DNA of 64,000 nt. Source: Lysobacter sp. FW306-1B-D06B (GTDB lineage Bacteria > Pseudomonadota > Gammaproteobacteria > Xanthomonadales > Xanthomonadaceae). This document shows, in pieces, positions 1 through 11,521 of this stretch (its first letter is position 1; each line of letters starts with the position of its first letter). The notes under the pieces were generated by a model, which ran no database searches, was not told the origin of the DNA, and saw only the letters and a list, made by a program, of their open reading frames with translations. The DNA lies in contig NZ_CP151802.1 of the NCBI RefSeq assembly GCF_038446665.1, positions 186,001-250,000 on the forward strand, given 5' to 3'. Made by a program: the position numbers and the translations under genes.

Positions 1-1037
1 ACACCATCGAAGCGGTGATGGACGCCAATGCCTTCAGCCCACTGCTGTTCGGCGCCAAGGCCGAAGACGTGCTGCGCGACGTGGACGGCGTGCAGATCCT
101 CGCCTGCGGCACCAGCTACTACGCCGGCCTTACCGCGCGCTACTGGATCGAAGCGATCGCCGGGCTGCCGTGTTCGGTCGAGATCGCCAGCGAATACCGC
201 TACCGCAAGGCGGTGGCGAACCCGAAGCACCTGATCGTCACCATCTCGCAGTCGGGCGAAACGCTCGACACGATGGAGGCGCTGAAGTACGCCAAGTCGC
301 TGGGCCACGACCGCACGCTGTCGATCTGCAACGTGCCGGAGAGCGCGATCCCGCGCGCCAGCAAGCTGGTCTACTACACCCGCGCCGGCGCCGAGATTGG
401 CGTGGCCTCCACCAAAGCCTTCACCACGCAGCTGGTGGCGCTGTTCACGCTGGCGGCCACGCTGGCGAAGCTGCAGAACCGCCTGAGCGTGGAGCAGGAA
501 GGCCAGTATCTCGACGCGCTGCGCTTCCTTCCCGGTAGCGTGCAGCACGCGCTCAACCTGGAGCCGCAGGTCACCGCGTGGGCGGAGCGTTTCGCGCCGA
601 AGCAGCACGCATTGTTCCTCGGTCGCGGCGTGCACTACCCGATCGCCCTGGAAGGCGCGCTCAAGCTCAAGGAAATCTCCTACATCCACGCCGAGGCGTA
701 TCCGGCAGGCGAGCTCAAGCACGGCCCGCTGGCGCTGGTGGACGCGGCGATGCCGGTCGTCGTCATCGCGCCGAACGACAGCCTGTTGGAGAAGGTGAAG
801 TCCAACATGCAGGAAGTGCGCGCGCGCGGCGGCGAGTTGTTCGTCTTCACCGACGAAGACAGCCAGTTCGGTCCGTCGGAAGGCGTGCACGTGATCCGCG
901 CACCGCGCAATGTCGGCGTGCTGTCGCCGGTGGTGCACGCCATCCCCGTGCAGCTGCTCGCCTACCACGCCGCCCTCGCCCGCGGCACCGACGTGGACAA
1001 GCCGCGCAACCTGGCCAAGTCGGTGACGGTGGAGTAA
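1..1037 (+). CDS. glmS: glutamine--fructose-6-phosphate aminotransferase, 3' part
   Basis: C-terminal ~345 residues of GlmS, which makes glucosamine-6-phosphate from fructose-6-phosphate and glutamine, the entry step to UDP-GlcNAc for peptidoglycan and LPS. The reading frame is open at the window edge, so the N-terminal glutaminase domain lies outside. Both SIS (sugar isomerase) domains are visible: [14 protein letters not shown] and [13 protein letters not shown] in the first, [19 protein letters not shown] and [10 protein letters not shown] in the second. The family's C-terminal signature, [13 protein letters not shown], ends exactly at the stop codon. The gene converges on glmU, which acts later in the same pathway but lies on the other strand. 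Confidence 0.97.
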   Translation, partial: TIEAVMDANAFSPLLFGAKAEDVLRDVDGVQILACGTSYYAGLTARYWIEAIAGLPCSVEIASEYRYRKAVANPKHLIVTISQSGETLDTMEALKYAKSLGHDRTLSICNVPESAIPRASKLVYYTRAGAEIGVASTKAFTTQLVALFTLAATLAKLQNRLSVEQEGQYLDALRFLPGSVQHALNLEPQVTAWAERFAPKQHALFLGRGVHYPIALEGALKLKEISYIHAEAYPAGELKHGPLALVDAAMPVVVIAPNDSLLEKVKSNMQEVRARGGELFVFTDEDSQFGPSEGVHVIRAPRNVGVLSPVVHAIPVQLLAYHAALARGTDVDKPRNLAKSVTVE

Positions 1038-1440
1038 GCCGACTACGGCGTTCGCACTTTCTTGTCAGCTTCACGGCAGGGCCACTCAGCCGGCCGTGAA
1101 GCTTGGCGAACTCTCTTCGGCGCATTCGATGCGAACCGAGTCGCGCACTGATCACGCAGCCACCCGGGCTGACTTCGCGTCGCACGGCATCGATCGGCGA
1201 AACTGTCTCGCAATGCACATCCGCGCCCGGTGTTAATTTCGACCGGCCCGTCGCGATCACGCACATTGGTCGCGAAGTTCGGCGGTTGGGGCGTCAATGC
1301 GAGGATCAGCGCAGCGACACGCTTTTCAGCGGCCTTTTTCCACGGACGTCTTGCCTGTGCTGCGAGGCAAGGCGGGCACTTTCCTCCCACTGTTCGTCAC
1401 CGGCAACGCCCTTACTTGCGGCGAAGATCCTGACGTCCGC
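1038..1440. other. intergenic region between convergent glmS and glmU
   Basis: About 400 bases without a convincing gene. The only clear structure is an 11-bp perfect inverted repeat with a 15-nt loop (1067-1077 with 1093-1103) just after the glmS stop. It lacks a T tract, so it may be a weak or factor-assisted transcription end for glmS. Open frames crossing the region have no ribosome binding site and look like chance frames in high-GC DNA. Confidence 0.5.
1067..1103 (+). terminator. hairpin after glmS, possible terminator
   Basis: AGCTTCACGGC pairs with GCCGTGAAGCT over 11 bp, 30 nt past the glmS stop codon. No U-rich tail follows, so intrinsic termination is uncertain; it may instead protect the 3' end of the mRNA. 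Confidence 0.35.
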
Positions 1441-2811
1441 CTACACCTTCGGCTTCTTCTTCGGCCGTTGCCACCCTTCGATGGTCGCCTGCCGCGCACG
1501 CGCGACGGTGAGCTTGCCTTCGGGCGCATCGCGCGTGACGACGGAGCCCGCGGCGATGGTGGCATCCTTGCCGATGGTGACCGGCGCCACCAGCGAGGAG
1601 TTGGAGCCGATGAACGCGCCATCCTCGATGGTGGTCCTGGACTTGTTCACGCCATCGTAGTTGCAGGTGATGGTACCCGCGCCGACGTTGACGCCCGCAC
1701 CGATCACCGTGTCGCCCAGGTAAGTGAGATGGTTGGCCTTGCTGGTCACGCCGATGCGCGTGTTCTTGGTCTCGACGAAGTTACCCACGTGCACGCCGTC
1801 GGCCAGCACGGTGCCCGGACGCAGGCGCGAATAGGGACCGATCTGCGCGGCCCCTTCGACGATGACGCCGTCCATGTCGCAGTGCGCACGCACCTCCGTG
1901 CCCGGGCCCAGCGTCACGTCCTTGAGCCGGCAGAAGGGGCCGATGCGCACGCCGTCGCCAAGCACGACGTTGCCCTCCAGCACGACGTCCACGTCGATCT
2001 CCACGTCACGACCGACACGGACATCGCCTCGCTGGTCATAACGCGAGGGGTCCGCGAGGCGGGCGCCCTGCATGCACAGCGCGCGCGCTGCACGGCGCTG
2101 GAACGCGCGTTCGAGCTGCGCAAGCTGCCATGCATCGTTGGCGCCCTCGACTTCGAGCGGGTCCTGCACATGCACCATCTCCGCCGCGTTGAATTCGGCG
2201 GCCGCCGACGCGAACACGTCGGTGAGGTAGTACTCGCCCTGCGCGTTGTCGTTGCCCAGATGCTGAAGCCAGCGACGCAGTGCTTCGCCATCGGCCACGA
2301 GGATGCCGGTATTGACGGTGCGGATCTCGCGCTGCTCGTCGTCTGCGTCCTTGTGTTCGACGATGCGGCCGACACGCCCCTGCGTGTCGCGCACGATGCG
2401 GCCGTAGCCGGTCGGGTCCTGCAGGTCCGCCACCAGCACGGCGATGCGGCCTGGTGCGGCCAGCAGGCGCTGCAAGGTCTCGGTGGTGATCAGCGGCACG
2501 TCGCCGTAAAGAATGAGCACGCGCGCATCGACTGGAATGGACGGCATCGCCTGCTGCACGGCGTGGCCCGTGCCCAGGCGCTGCTCCTGTTCGGTCCAGT
2601 GCAGATCGGTCTGGTCGGCTAAGGCCGCGCGTACCTGCTCGCCGCCGTGACCGTAGACCACGTGAATCCCCGTGGCTCCCAGCTGGCGCGCGGTATCGAT
2701 CACATGGCCCAGCATCGGCTTGCCCGCAATCTTCTGCAGCACCTTGGCCGTGGAGGATTTCATCCGCTTGCCCTCGCCGGCTGCGAGGATCACGACGTGT
2801 AACGGGTTCAT
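1441..2811 (-). CDS. glmU: bifunctional GlcN-1-P acetyltransferase / GlcNAc-1-P uridylyltransferase
   Basis: GlmU, 456 aa, the family's usual length. It acetylates glucosamine-1-phosphate and then transfers UMP, giving UDP-GlcNAc. The N-terminal nucleotidyltransferase carries [14 protein letters not shown] (residues 6-19), a TGHAV motif and an LYGDVPLI acidic site. The C-terminal half is a left-handed beta-helix acetyltransferase of hexapeptide repeats, with the NFVETKN and [10 protein letters not shown] motifs and the catalytic-region YDGVNK stretch. The start [12 protein letters not shown] is the first possible ATG and fits the family. It lies downstream of atpC in the same orientation, but the oppositely oriented GtrA-like gene and a terminator separate them. 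Confidence 0.98.
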   Translation of the reverse strand: MNPLHVVILAAGEGKRMKSSTAKVLQKIAGKPMLGHVIDTARQLGATGIHVVYGHGGEQVRAALADQTDLHWTEQEQRLGTGHAVQQAMPSIPVDARVLILYGDVPLITTETLQRLLAAPGRIAVLVADLQDPTGYGRIVRDTQGRVGRIVEHKDADDEQREIRTVNTGILVADGEALRRWLQHLGNDNAQGEYYLTDVFASAAAEFNAAEMVHVQDPLEVEGANDAWQLAQLERAFQRRAARALCMQGARLADPSRYDQRGDVRVGRDVEIDVDVVLEGNVVLGDGVRIGPFCRLKDVTLGPGTEVRAHCDMDGVIVEGAAQIGPYSRLRPGTVLADGVHVGNFVETKNTRIGVTSKANHLTYLGDTVIGAGVNVGAGTITCNYDGVNKSRTTIEDGAFIGSNSSLVAPVTIGKDATIAAGSVVTRDAPEGKLTVARARQATIEGWQRPKKKPKV

Positions 2812-2951
2812 GCGGCCATCCTGTGCTGTGCGACCTTAAGATGTGGCGGAATCTTAGCAATCGCGATGCCCGCCCGGATCGACCCGACACTACCTGAAGG
2901 CCGGAGGGTTTCGCACCGGCGGCCTGACGCGGCCCTGTCTAGAATGTGCGC

Positions 2952-3356
2952 ATGCGCAGATGGTTTTCCGGCTCCCCGTTGGTCCGCCAGGGCAGCAGCT
3001 ACCTCGTGATAGGCCTGCTCCAGTTGCTGGTCGACTGGGCGATGTTCGTGTCGCTGAGCGCGATGGGCCTGGCCGTGGAGCCGGCAAACGTCCTGGGTCG
3101 GGTGAGCGGTGCCGTGCTGGGCTTCTGGCTCAACGGGCGCGTCACCTTCGCCGGAGAGGACACCAAGGTGGGGCGGCGACAGTTCGCGCGTTTCCTGACG
3201 ATGTGGATCGCCACGACAGTGGTGAGCACGTGGTCTCTGGGCCATGTCGACGACACGGTGGGTCTGCAGTGGGCCTGGGTCGCCAAACCGGCCATTGAGC
3301 TCGTCCTGGCCTCGGTAGGCTTCGTGCTCTCGCGGCACTGGGTCTACCGGCGCTGA
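2952..3356 (+). CDS. GtrA-like family membrane protein
   Basis: A 134-aa protein with four predicted membrane segments and the GtrA-like pattern: QGSSYLVIGLLQLLVDW in helix 1, a GAVLGFWLNGRVTF turn, and a C-terminal LSRHWVYRR. GtrA-type proteins are thought to flip or assist undecaprenyl-linked sugars in cell-surface polysaccharide synthesis. That role is inferred from the family only, as no glycosyltransferase partner is adjacent. I chose ATG 2952 over GTG 2946: there is no Shine-Dalgarno, but a -10-like TAGAAT (2940-2945) lies 6 nt upstream, which suggests a leaderless mRNA. The gene is encoded against the flanking glmU and atp genes. Confidence 0.8.
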   Translation: MRRWFSGSPLVRQGSSYLVIGLLQLLVDWAMFVSLSAMGLAVEPANVLGRVSGAVLGFWLNGRVTFAGEDTKVGRRQFARFLTMWIATTVVSTWSLGHVDDTVGLQWAWVAKPAIELVLASVGFVLSRHWVYRR

Positions 3357-3375
3357 GGCAGCTTCGGCACCAAAG

Positions 3376-3402
3376 AAAAACGCCGGCATTGCCGGCGTTT
3401 TT
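3376..3402. terminator. bidirectional intrinsic terminator (gtrA-like / atp operon)
   Basis: CGCCGGC-ATT-GCCGGCG stem, flanked by an A tract on one side and a T tract on the other, so it can end transcription from both directions. It sits between the 3' ends of the GtrA-like gene (+) and atpC (-), the last gene of the ATP synthase operon. Confidence 0.9.
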
Positions 3403-3437
3403 CTTGTCCGCAGCCGGCCGTGCGGCCGGCGCGGGAC

Positions 3438-3863
3438 TCAATGCTTCATGTTCTTGCGCAGACGCTCCAGCGCACTGAGCTGGGCGATGCTCATCGCCAA
3501 CTGCGACTGGGCCTCTTCCATGCTCATCTTCGGATCCTTCTTCGACAGGATCCGCTCGGCCTCTTCCTTCGCGGCGCGGACGGCGGCTTCGTCGATGTCC
3601 TGCGCGCGCACCGCGGTGTCGGCCAGCACGGTGACGACGGTGGGCTGCACCTCGAGGATGCCGCCGGAGATCGCGAAGTCCAGCTGCTCGCCGCCCGGCA
3701 GGGTCACGACGACCTTGCCCGGCTTGAGGCGCGTGATCAGCGGCGCGTGCTTCGGCGCGATGCCGAGCTCGCCGATCTCACCGGTGGCGACGACCAGCTC
3801 GGCCTCGCCGTGGAAGATTTCCTGCTCGGCGCTGACGATGTCGCAACGAATCGTGGATGCCAT
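3438..3863 (-). CDS. atpC: F1F0 ATP synthase subunit epsilon
   Basis: Epsilon subunit, 141 aa, part of the F1 central stalk; it couples rotation to catalysis and can inhibit ATP hydrolysis. The N-terminal beta-sandwich ([21 protein letters not shown] start, [17 protein letters not shown] near residues 27-43) is followed by a C-terminal helical hairpin rich in Glu/Ala/Lys. It is the last gene of the atp operon. An 80-bp palindromic repeat separates it from atpD, and a bidirectional terminator follows. Confidence 0.97.
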   Translation of the reverse strand: MASTIRCDIVSAEQEIFHGEAELVVATGEIGELGIAPKHAPLITRLKPGKVVVTLPGGEQLDFAISGGILEVQPTVVTVLADTAVRAQDIDEAAVRAAKEEAERILSKKDPKMSMEEAQSQLAMSIAQLSALERLRKNMKH

Positions 3864-3887
3864 AGAGAACGTGCCTTTCTGCTTTGT

Positions 3888-3974
3888 CCCCCTCTCCCGT
3901 TTGCGGGAGAGGGCTGGGGTGAGGGTGAAGGCAGAGCCCTCACCCTAACCCTCTCCCGCAAGCGGGAGAGGGGA
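3888..3974. repeat. palindromic repeat between atpD and atpC (CCCTCTCCCG family)
   Basis: Two hairpins with arms CCCTCTCCCG / CGGGAGAGGG (3889-3913 and 3949-3973) face each other across an inner inverted repeat (CTGGGGTGAGGGT / CCTCACCCTAAC). The same arms recur in the window near 21490, 36205, 57060 and 59780. No T tract, so it is not an obvious terminator. Confidence 0.85.
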
Positions 3975-3987
3975 CAAGATCAACGGA

Positions 3988-5538
<1,551 letters not shown>

Positions 5539-6402
5539 TTACACCGCCGCGGCGCCGCCGACGATTTCCGAGATTTCCTGGGTGATCGCCGCCTGGCGGG
5601 CCTTGTTGTAGACCAGGTTCAGCGTGCCGATCAGCTTGGTGGCGTTGTCGGAGGCGGCCTTCATCGCGACCATGCGCGCGGCATGCTCGGAGGCCACGTT
5701 CTCCAGCACCGCCTGGTACACCAGCGACTCGACGTAACGGTTGAGCACGTGCTCCAGCACGGCCGCCGCGTCGGGCTCGTAGATGTAGTCCCAGTCGTGC
5801 TTGGCGACCTGCGTCTCCGCCGGCGGCAACGGCAGCAGCTGGTCGAACGCCGCGCGCTGCGTCATCGTGTTGACGAAGTCGTTGTAGCAGATGAAGACGC
5901 GGTCCAGGTTGCCGGCGCTGTAGCCGTCCAGCATCACCTTGATGACGCCGACCAGCTGTTCCAGCTTCGGCTGGTCGCCCAGGTGCGTGACCGAGCCGAC
6001 CATGTTGACCTTGATGCGACGGAAGAACACCGACGCCTTCTGGCCGATGGTGACCACGTCGATCTCGACGCCCTGCTCCTGCCACTTGCGGAACTCGCCC
6101 AGCAGTTTGCGGAACAGGTTGTTGTTCAGGCCGCCGGCCAGGCCGCGGTCCGACGACACGATGATGTAGCCGACGCGCTTCACGTCCTGGCGCTCGACCA
6201 GGTACGGATGCTGGTAGTCGGAATTGGCCTGCGCCAGGTGGCCGATGACCTGCTTCATCACGCGCGCATACGGACGCGAGACCTTCATGCGTTCCTGCGC
6301 CTTGCGGATCTTGGAAGCCGAGACCATCTCGAGCGCGCGCGTCACCTTGCGGGTGTTCTGCACGCTCTTGATCTTGGATTTGATTTCGCGTCCGCCTGCC
6401 AT
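5539..6402 (-). CDS. atpG: F1F0 ATP synthase subunit gamma
   Basis: Gamma subunit, 287 aa, the rotating shaft inside the alpha3beta3 ring. It shows the conserved N-terminal coil [28 protein letters not shown] (described by its ends: GREIKSKI and MVSASK) and the C-terminal coil with [21 protein letters not shown], the two helices forming the antiparallel coiled-coil. [16 protein letters not shown] is the central signature. Repeat elements lie in the gaps on both sides. Confidence 0.98.
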   Translation of the reverse strand: MAGGREIKSKIKSVQNTRKVTRALEMVSASKIRKAQERMKVSRPYARVMKQVIGHLAQANSDYQHPYLVERQDVKRVGYIIVSSDRGLAGGLNNNLFRKLLGEFRKWQEQGVEIDVVTIGQKASVFFRRIKVNMVGSVTHLGDQPKLEQLVGVIKVMLDGYSAGNLDRVFICYNDFVNTMTQRAAFDQLLPLPPAETQVAKHDWDYIYEPDAAAVLEHVLNRYVESLVYQAVLENVASEHAARMVAMKAASDNATKLIGTLNLVYNKARQAAITQEISEIVGGAAAV

Positions 6403-6419
6403 CTTTTCGCTCGCTTCGC

Positions 6420-6516
6420 TCGTTCGGGAATGGGGAATCGGGAATGGGGAATCGTCAGGAGCACGTTGCTCTGGCTTCTACGATTCCCGATTCTCCTTAT
6501 TCGATTCCCGGCTTCA
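6420..6516. repeat. palindromic repeat between atpA and atpG (GGGAATGGGGAATCG family)
   Basis: GGGAATGGGGAATCG copies pair with a downstream CGATTCCCGATTCTCC arm, forming an imperfect hairpin of about 85 bases related to the element at 5448-5536. It fills the atpA-atpG gap. Confidence 0.75.
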
Positions 6517-8064
6517 CCAAGTACCGGTCTGCTTGAACTCGGCGATGCCCTGCTTGAAGGTCGCCTCGATCTCGTCGTTCCAGTTGCCGGTGCTGTTGAT
6601 CTTGCTGACCAGCTCGCCCTGGGTGTTGATGAAGTGCGAGTGCAGGCCTTCTTCGAACGACAGGAGCTTGTTGACCGGCACGTCGTCGAGGTAACCCTCG
6701 TTGACGGCATAGATCGACAGGGCCTGAAGCGCGATCGGCATCGGCGCGTACTGCTTCTGCTTCATCAGCTCGGTGACGCGCTGACCGCGCTCGAGCTGCT
6801 TGCGGGTGGCTTCGTCCAGGTCGGAAGCGAACTGCGCGAACGCAGCCAGCTCACGGTACTGGGCGAGCGAGATGCGGATGCCGCCCGAGAGCTTCTTGAT
6901 GATCTTGGTCTGGGCCGCACCACCGACGCGCGACACCGAGATACCGGCGTTCACGGCCGGGCGGATGCCGGCGTTGAACAGGTCGGTTTCCAGGAAGATC
7001 TGGCCGTCGGTGATCGAGATCACGTTGGTCGGCACGAACGCGGACACGTCGCCGGCCTGCGTTTCGATGATCGGCAGCGCGGTCAGCGAACCGGTCTTGC
7101 CCTTCACTTCACCGTTGGTGAACTTCTCGACGTACTCCTCGGACACGCGCGCGGCGCGCTCGAGCAGGCGGCTGTGCAGGTAGAACACGTCGCCCGGATA
7201 GGCTTCGCGACCCGGCGGGCGCTTGAGCAGCAGCGAGATCTGGCGGTAGGCGACGGCCTGCTTGGACAGATCGTCGTACACGATCAGCGCGTCTTCGCCG
7301 CGGTCCATGAAGAACTCGCCCATCGTGCAGCCGGAGTAGGCGCTGATGTACTGCATCGCGGCCGACTCGGACGCCGTGGCGGCCACGACGATCGTGTGCG
7401 CCAGGGCGCCGTTCTCTTCGAGCTTGCGCACGATGTTGGCGACGGTCGAGGCCTTCTGGCCGATCGCCACGTACACGCACTTGATGCCCGTGCCCTTCTG
7501 GTTGATCACCGCGTCGATGGCCAGGGCGGTCTTGCCGGTCTGGCGGTCGCCGATGACCAGCTCGCGCTGGCCGCGGCCGATCGGGATCATCGCGTCGACG
7601 GTCTTGTAACCGGTCTGCACCGGCTGGTCGACCGACTTGCGCCAGATCACGCCCGGGGCAACGCGCTCCACCGGAGCGGTCTGCGTGGCGGCGATCGGGC
7701 CCTTGCCGTCGATCGGCTCGCCCAGCGCGTTCACCACGCGGCCGAGCAGCTCACGGCCGACCGGCACTTCGAGGATGCGGCCGGTGGTCTTGGCGACGTC
7801 GCCTTCGCGCAGGTGCTCGTAGTCACCCAGGACCACGGCGCCGACCGAGTCGCGCTCCAGGTTCAGCGCGAGCGCGTAGGTGCTGTTCGGCAGCTCGATC
7901 ATTTCGCCCTGCATCACGTCGGCCAGGCCGTAGATGCGCACGATGCCGTCCGACACCGACGTCACGGTGCCTTCGTTGCGCGCTTCGGCGGTCAGCTTGA
8001 CCTTCTCGATGCGGGTCTTGATCAGTTCACTGATTTCGGACGGGTTGAGCGTGGTGGTTGCCAT
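6514..8064 (-). CDS. atpA: F1F0 ATP synthase subunit alpha
   Basis: Alpha subunit of F1, 516 aa, carrying the noncatalytic nucleotide sites. Walker A-type GDRQTGKT at residues 172-179; [17 protein letters not shown] is the Walker B region; [17 protein letters not shown] is the family signature, with the conserved SVSRVG arginine. Order atpH-atpA-atpG is the standard operon order. Confidence 0.99.
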   Translation of the reverse strand: MATTTLNPSEISELIKTRIEKVKLTAEARNEGTVTSVSDGIVRIYGLADVMQGEMIELPNSTYALALNLERDSVGAVVLGDYEHLREGDVAKTTGRILEVPVGRELLGRVVNALGEPIDGKGPIAATQTAPVERVAPGVIWRKSVDQPVQTGYKTVDAMIPIGRGQRELVIGDRQTGKTALAIDAVINQKGTGIKCVYVAIGQKASTVANIVRKLEENGALAHTIVVAATASESAAMQYISAYSGCTMGEFFMDRGEDALIVYDDLSKQAVAYRQISLLLKRPPGREAYPGDVFYLHSRLLERAARVSEEYVEKFTNGEVKGKTGSLTALPIIETQAGDVSAFVPTNVISITDGQIFLETDLFNAGIRPAVNAGISVSRVGGAAQTKIIKKLSGGIRISLAQYRELAAFAQFASDLDEATRKQLERGQRVTELMKQKQYAPMPIALQALSIYAVNEGYLDDVPVNKLLSFEEGLHSHFINTQGELVSKINSTGNWNDEIEATFKQGIAEFKQTGTW

Positions 8065-8112
8065 GGGTGAGTCCCTTGATCCGGCATTACCCGGAATTTG
8101 CAGATGAATTCG

Positions 8113-8640
8113 TTATTGCGAGAGCGTCGACTGCAGGCGTTCGAGCTTGCCCTTCAGCGAGCCATCGATGACCACGTCGCCCGCGTCGATCACGGCGCCG
8201 CCGATCAGCGAGGCATCGACCGCCGTCTCGATCTCGACCTCGCGGCCGAAGCGCTTCTTCAGCGCGGCCTTGATGGCCTCGAGTTCGGCGCCGGGCAGTT
8301 CGCTGGCGGCGGTGACGCGCGCCTTGACCACGCGCTCGGCTTCGGCGCGCAGGTCTTCGAACAGGCCGGTGATTTCCGGCAACAGCGCCAGACGGCGGTT
8401 GTCGGCCAGCAGGCCGAGGAAGCGCGTGAACGCTTCATCGGCACCGTCCGGCGCGAGCAGGCCAACGGCGTCGGCCGGGTTCAGCAGCGGATGTCCGAGC
8501 AGCGCCTGGGCCTGCGGATCGGCGGCCACGCGCGAAGCGAAGGCGAGCGCCTGCGACCACGCAGCGGTGCGACCGCCCTCGCGCGAAAGCGCGAAGGCGG
8601 CACGGGCGTACGGACGGGCGAGGGTCAAGGCCTGGGTCAT
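8113..8640 (-). CDS. atpH: F1F0 ATP synthase subunit delta
   Basis: Delta subunit, 175 aa, linking the top of F1 to the peripheral stalk (subunit b). It starts LTLARPYARAAFALSREGG, the usual N-terminal helix bundle, and ends in a region with VIDAGDVVIDGSLKGKLERL, the conserved C-terminal motif. Lies between atpF and atpA. Confidence 0.96.
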   Translation of the reverse strand: MTQALTLARPYARAAFALSREGGRTAAWSQALAFASRVAADPQAQALLGHPLLNPADAVGLLAPDGADEAFTRFLGLLADNRRLALLPEITGLFEDLRAEAERVVKARVTAASELPGAELEAIKAALKKRFGREVEIETAVDASLIGGAVIDAGDVVIDGSLKGKLERLQSTLSQ

Positions 8641-8686
8641 TTCAGATCATTCCGCTCGAGCGAGCCTGGTAGATGCCGCGTACAGA

Positions 8687-9157
8687 TCAAAGCTGGGCTG
8701 CCAGCTCATCGAGCAGCGCCTTGTGGGCGTTGGCATCGATTTCGCGCTTTAGCAGCTTTTCGGCGCCGGTCACGGCCAGCGTGGAGACCTGCTTGCGCAG
8801 TTCCTCGCGGGCGCGGTTGGACGCCGCGGCGATTTCGGCTTCGGCCGCCGCCTTCTGGCGGTTGGCTTCGCCGACCGCATCGTTCTTGGCCTGGTCGATG
8901 ATCTGATTGGCGCGCTGGTGCGCCTGCTCGATGATCTCGTTGGCCTTGGTACGCGCGGCACGCAGCTCGGCATCGACGCTCTGCTGGGCCTGTGCGAGGT
9001 TCTTCTGGCTCTGCTCGGCAGCGGCCAGACCCTCGGCAATCTTTTGTTGACGTTCTTCGATCGCCTTGTTCAGCGGCGGCCAAATGAACTTCATCGTGAA
9101 CCAGATAAGCACGATGAACGTGATCATCTGGCCGAAGAAGGTCATGTTGAGATTCAT
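8687..9157 (-). CDS. atpF: F1F0 ATP synthase subunit b
   Basis: Peripheral stalk subunit b, 156 aa. One N-terminal membrane helix (about residues 6-26, [20 protein letters not shown]) is followed by a long charged Ala/Gln/Glu-rich helix that dimerises along F1. A strong hairpin without T tract lies in the 91-nt gap between atpE and atpF (9204-9228). Confidence 0.97.
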   Translation of the reverse strand: MNLNMTFFGQMITFIVLIWFTMKFIWPPLNKAIEERQQKIAEGLAAAEQSQKNLAQAQQSVDAELRAARTKANEIIEQAHQRANQIIDQAKNDAVGEANRQKAAAEAEIAAASNRAREELRKQVSTLAVTGAEKLLKREIDANAHKALLDELAAQL

Positions 9158-9203
9158 GACAGCTCCGATGGAACTTTTTTCTGTCGAGCGGTTACGCCCG
9201 GGA

Positions 9204-9228
9204 GAGCCGTCCGCATGGCGGACGGCTC
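9204..9228 (-). other. hairpin in the atpE-atpF intergenic region
   Basis: Perfect 11-bp stem (GAGCCGTCCGC with GCGGACGGCTC) closed by a 3-nt loop, immediately past atpE in the direction of transcription. No U tract follows. By position it could protect the 3' end of an atpE message, which must be made in excess because the c ring needs many copies; that role is inference. Confidence 0.6.
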
Positions 9229-9248
9229 AGCAAGACCGTGCAGCCTGA

Positions 9249-9536
<288 letters not shown>

Positions 9537-9593
9537 CTACTGAAACGTTTTGGTTTGGACTAACGGGAAGGTGAAGCGGAAGGTGAAGCGGAA

Positions 9594-10833
<1,240 letters not shown>

Positions 10834-10854
10834 AGCGCCCGGTAGAGCCGCAAA

Positions 10855-10883
10855 AGTATAAAGGGAGCCTTAAGTCCGGGCAA
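10855..10883 (-). promoter_or_regulatory. sigma70-type promoter of the atp operon
   Basis: On the minus strand TTGCCC (10883-10878) and TATACT (10860-10855) are separated by 17 bp, the optimal spacing, and match the consensus at 4/6 and 5/6 positions. Transcription would begin near 10848, just ahead of atpI. Confidence 0.75.
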
Positions 10884-10993
10884 CCGGCAGGGGTCACGGT
10901 TAGCCGATTCAGGGCGTGCCCGCAGTTTTGGAGGCTTCCGGAAAGAAGTTTCTGACGATAGACGCAAGCTATCGAGCAAGCCGGAACATTCGA

Positions 10994-11035
10994 TTGGACC
11001 CGCCAGGTCGAGTCTCCATAATGAGAACCACTCTC
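10994..11035 (+). promoter_or_regulatory. sigma70-type promoter overlapped by a Fur-box-like site
   Basis: TTGGAC (10994-10999), a 17-bp spacer and CATAAT (11017-11022) form a good promoter for the DUF2061 gene. Bases 11017-11035 match the 19-bp Fur consensus (GATAATGATAATCATTATC) at 14 of 19 positions and cover the -10 box and start point, a classic repressor position. Iron control of this gene is therefore predicted. Confidence 0.6.
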
Positions 11036-11051
11036 ACTTGAGGACTCCGCC

Positions 11052-11264
11052 ATGGCCAAGACCTTCAGCTTCGCCGCCGTCCATTTCAGCGTCGCCTTCA
11101 CGATCGGCTACCTGATGACCGGCAGCGTATGGGTCGGCGGCGCCCTCGCCCTGGTCGAACCGGCCTGCAACACCGTCGCGTTCCATTTCCACGAGAAGGT
11201 GTGGAAGCGCATCGAGGCGCGGCGCCAGCGCGGGCTCCCGGGCCAGGACACGGTCACCGCCTGA
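11052..11264 (+). CDS. DUF2061 family membrane protein
   Basis: A 70-aa protein matching the DUF2061 pattern: a membrane segment AAVHFSVAFTIGYLMTGS, then GGALALVEPACNTVAFHFHEKVWKRI near the C-terminus. Function unknown in the family. The start ATG is 6 nt past a GAGGA Shine-Dalgarno. Its promoter carries a Fur-box-like sequence, so iron repression is likely. A terminator follows at 11370-11402. Confidence 0.85.
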   Translation: MAKTFSFAAVHFSVAFTIGYLMTGSVWVGGALALVEPACNTVAFHFHEKVWKRIEARRQRGLPGQDTVTA

Positions 11265-11369
11265 TTTTCGCCGCGAAGGCACGGAACCTTTCGGCGAACC
11301 GCCGGTCCCACCTCACGATCGCCCACCGACGCTTACCTCCTCGTCAACGGTTGTCGTGTTGGGCACTCC

Positions 11370-11402
11370 GAAGCCCCGGCGCATGCCGGGGCTTCTCCTT
11401 TT
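11370..11402 (+). terminator. intrinsic terminator downstream of the DUF2061 gene
   Basis: GAAGCCCCGG and CCGGGGCTTC pair over 10 bp around a 6-nt loop and are followed by TCCTTTT on the plus strand. Confidence 0.7.
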
Positions 11403-11463
11403 GCTCGATCCGATCGCACGCACCGCACTCGCGCACAGCGCAGTCGAGTTCACGACATCGCAA

Positions 11464-11494
11464 ACGAAAACAGGCGCGGGGATCCGCGCCTGTT
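11464..11494 (-). terminator. intrinsic terminator downstream of lpdA
   Basis: AACAGGCGCGG and CCGCGCCTGTT pair over 11 bp around GGAT; on the minus strand TTTTCGTTTG follows. It lies 28 nt past the lpdA stop and would end the aceF-lpdA transcript. Confidence 0.8.
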
Positions 11495-11521
11495 CCGTTC
11501 GTGCCGCGCGAAGCGGACGAC

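Noticed and set aside
1297..2622. Long plus-strand open frame opposite glmU
   Set aside because: Antisense to a clear GlmU; the translation is His/Asp/Val-rich without family resemblance, typical of high-GC shadow frames.
3888..3974. Palindromes in the atpD-atpC gap as terminators
   Set aside because: No T tract, and atpC is co-directional with a good terminator only after it.
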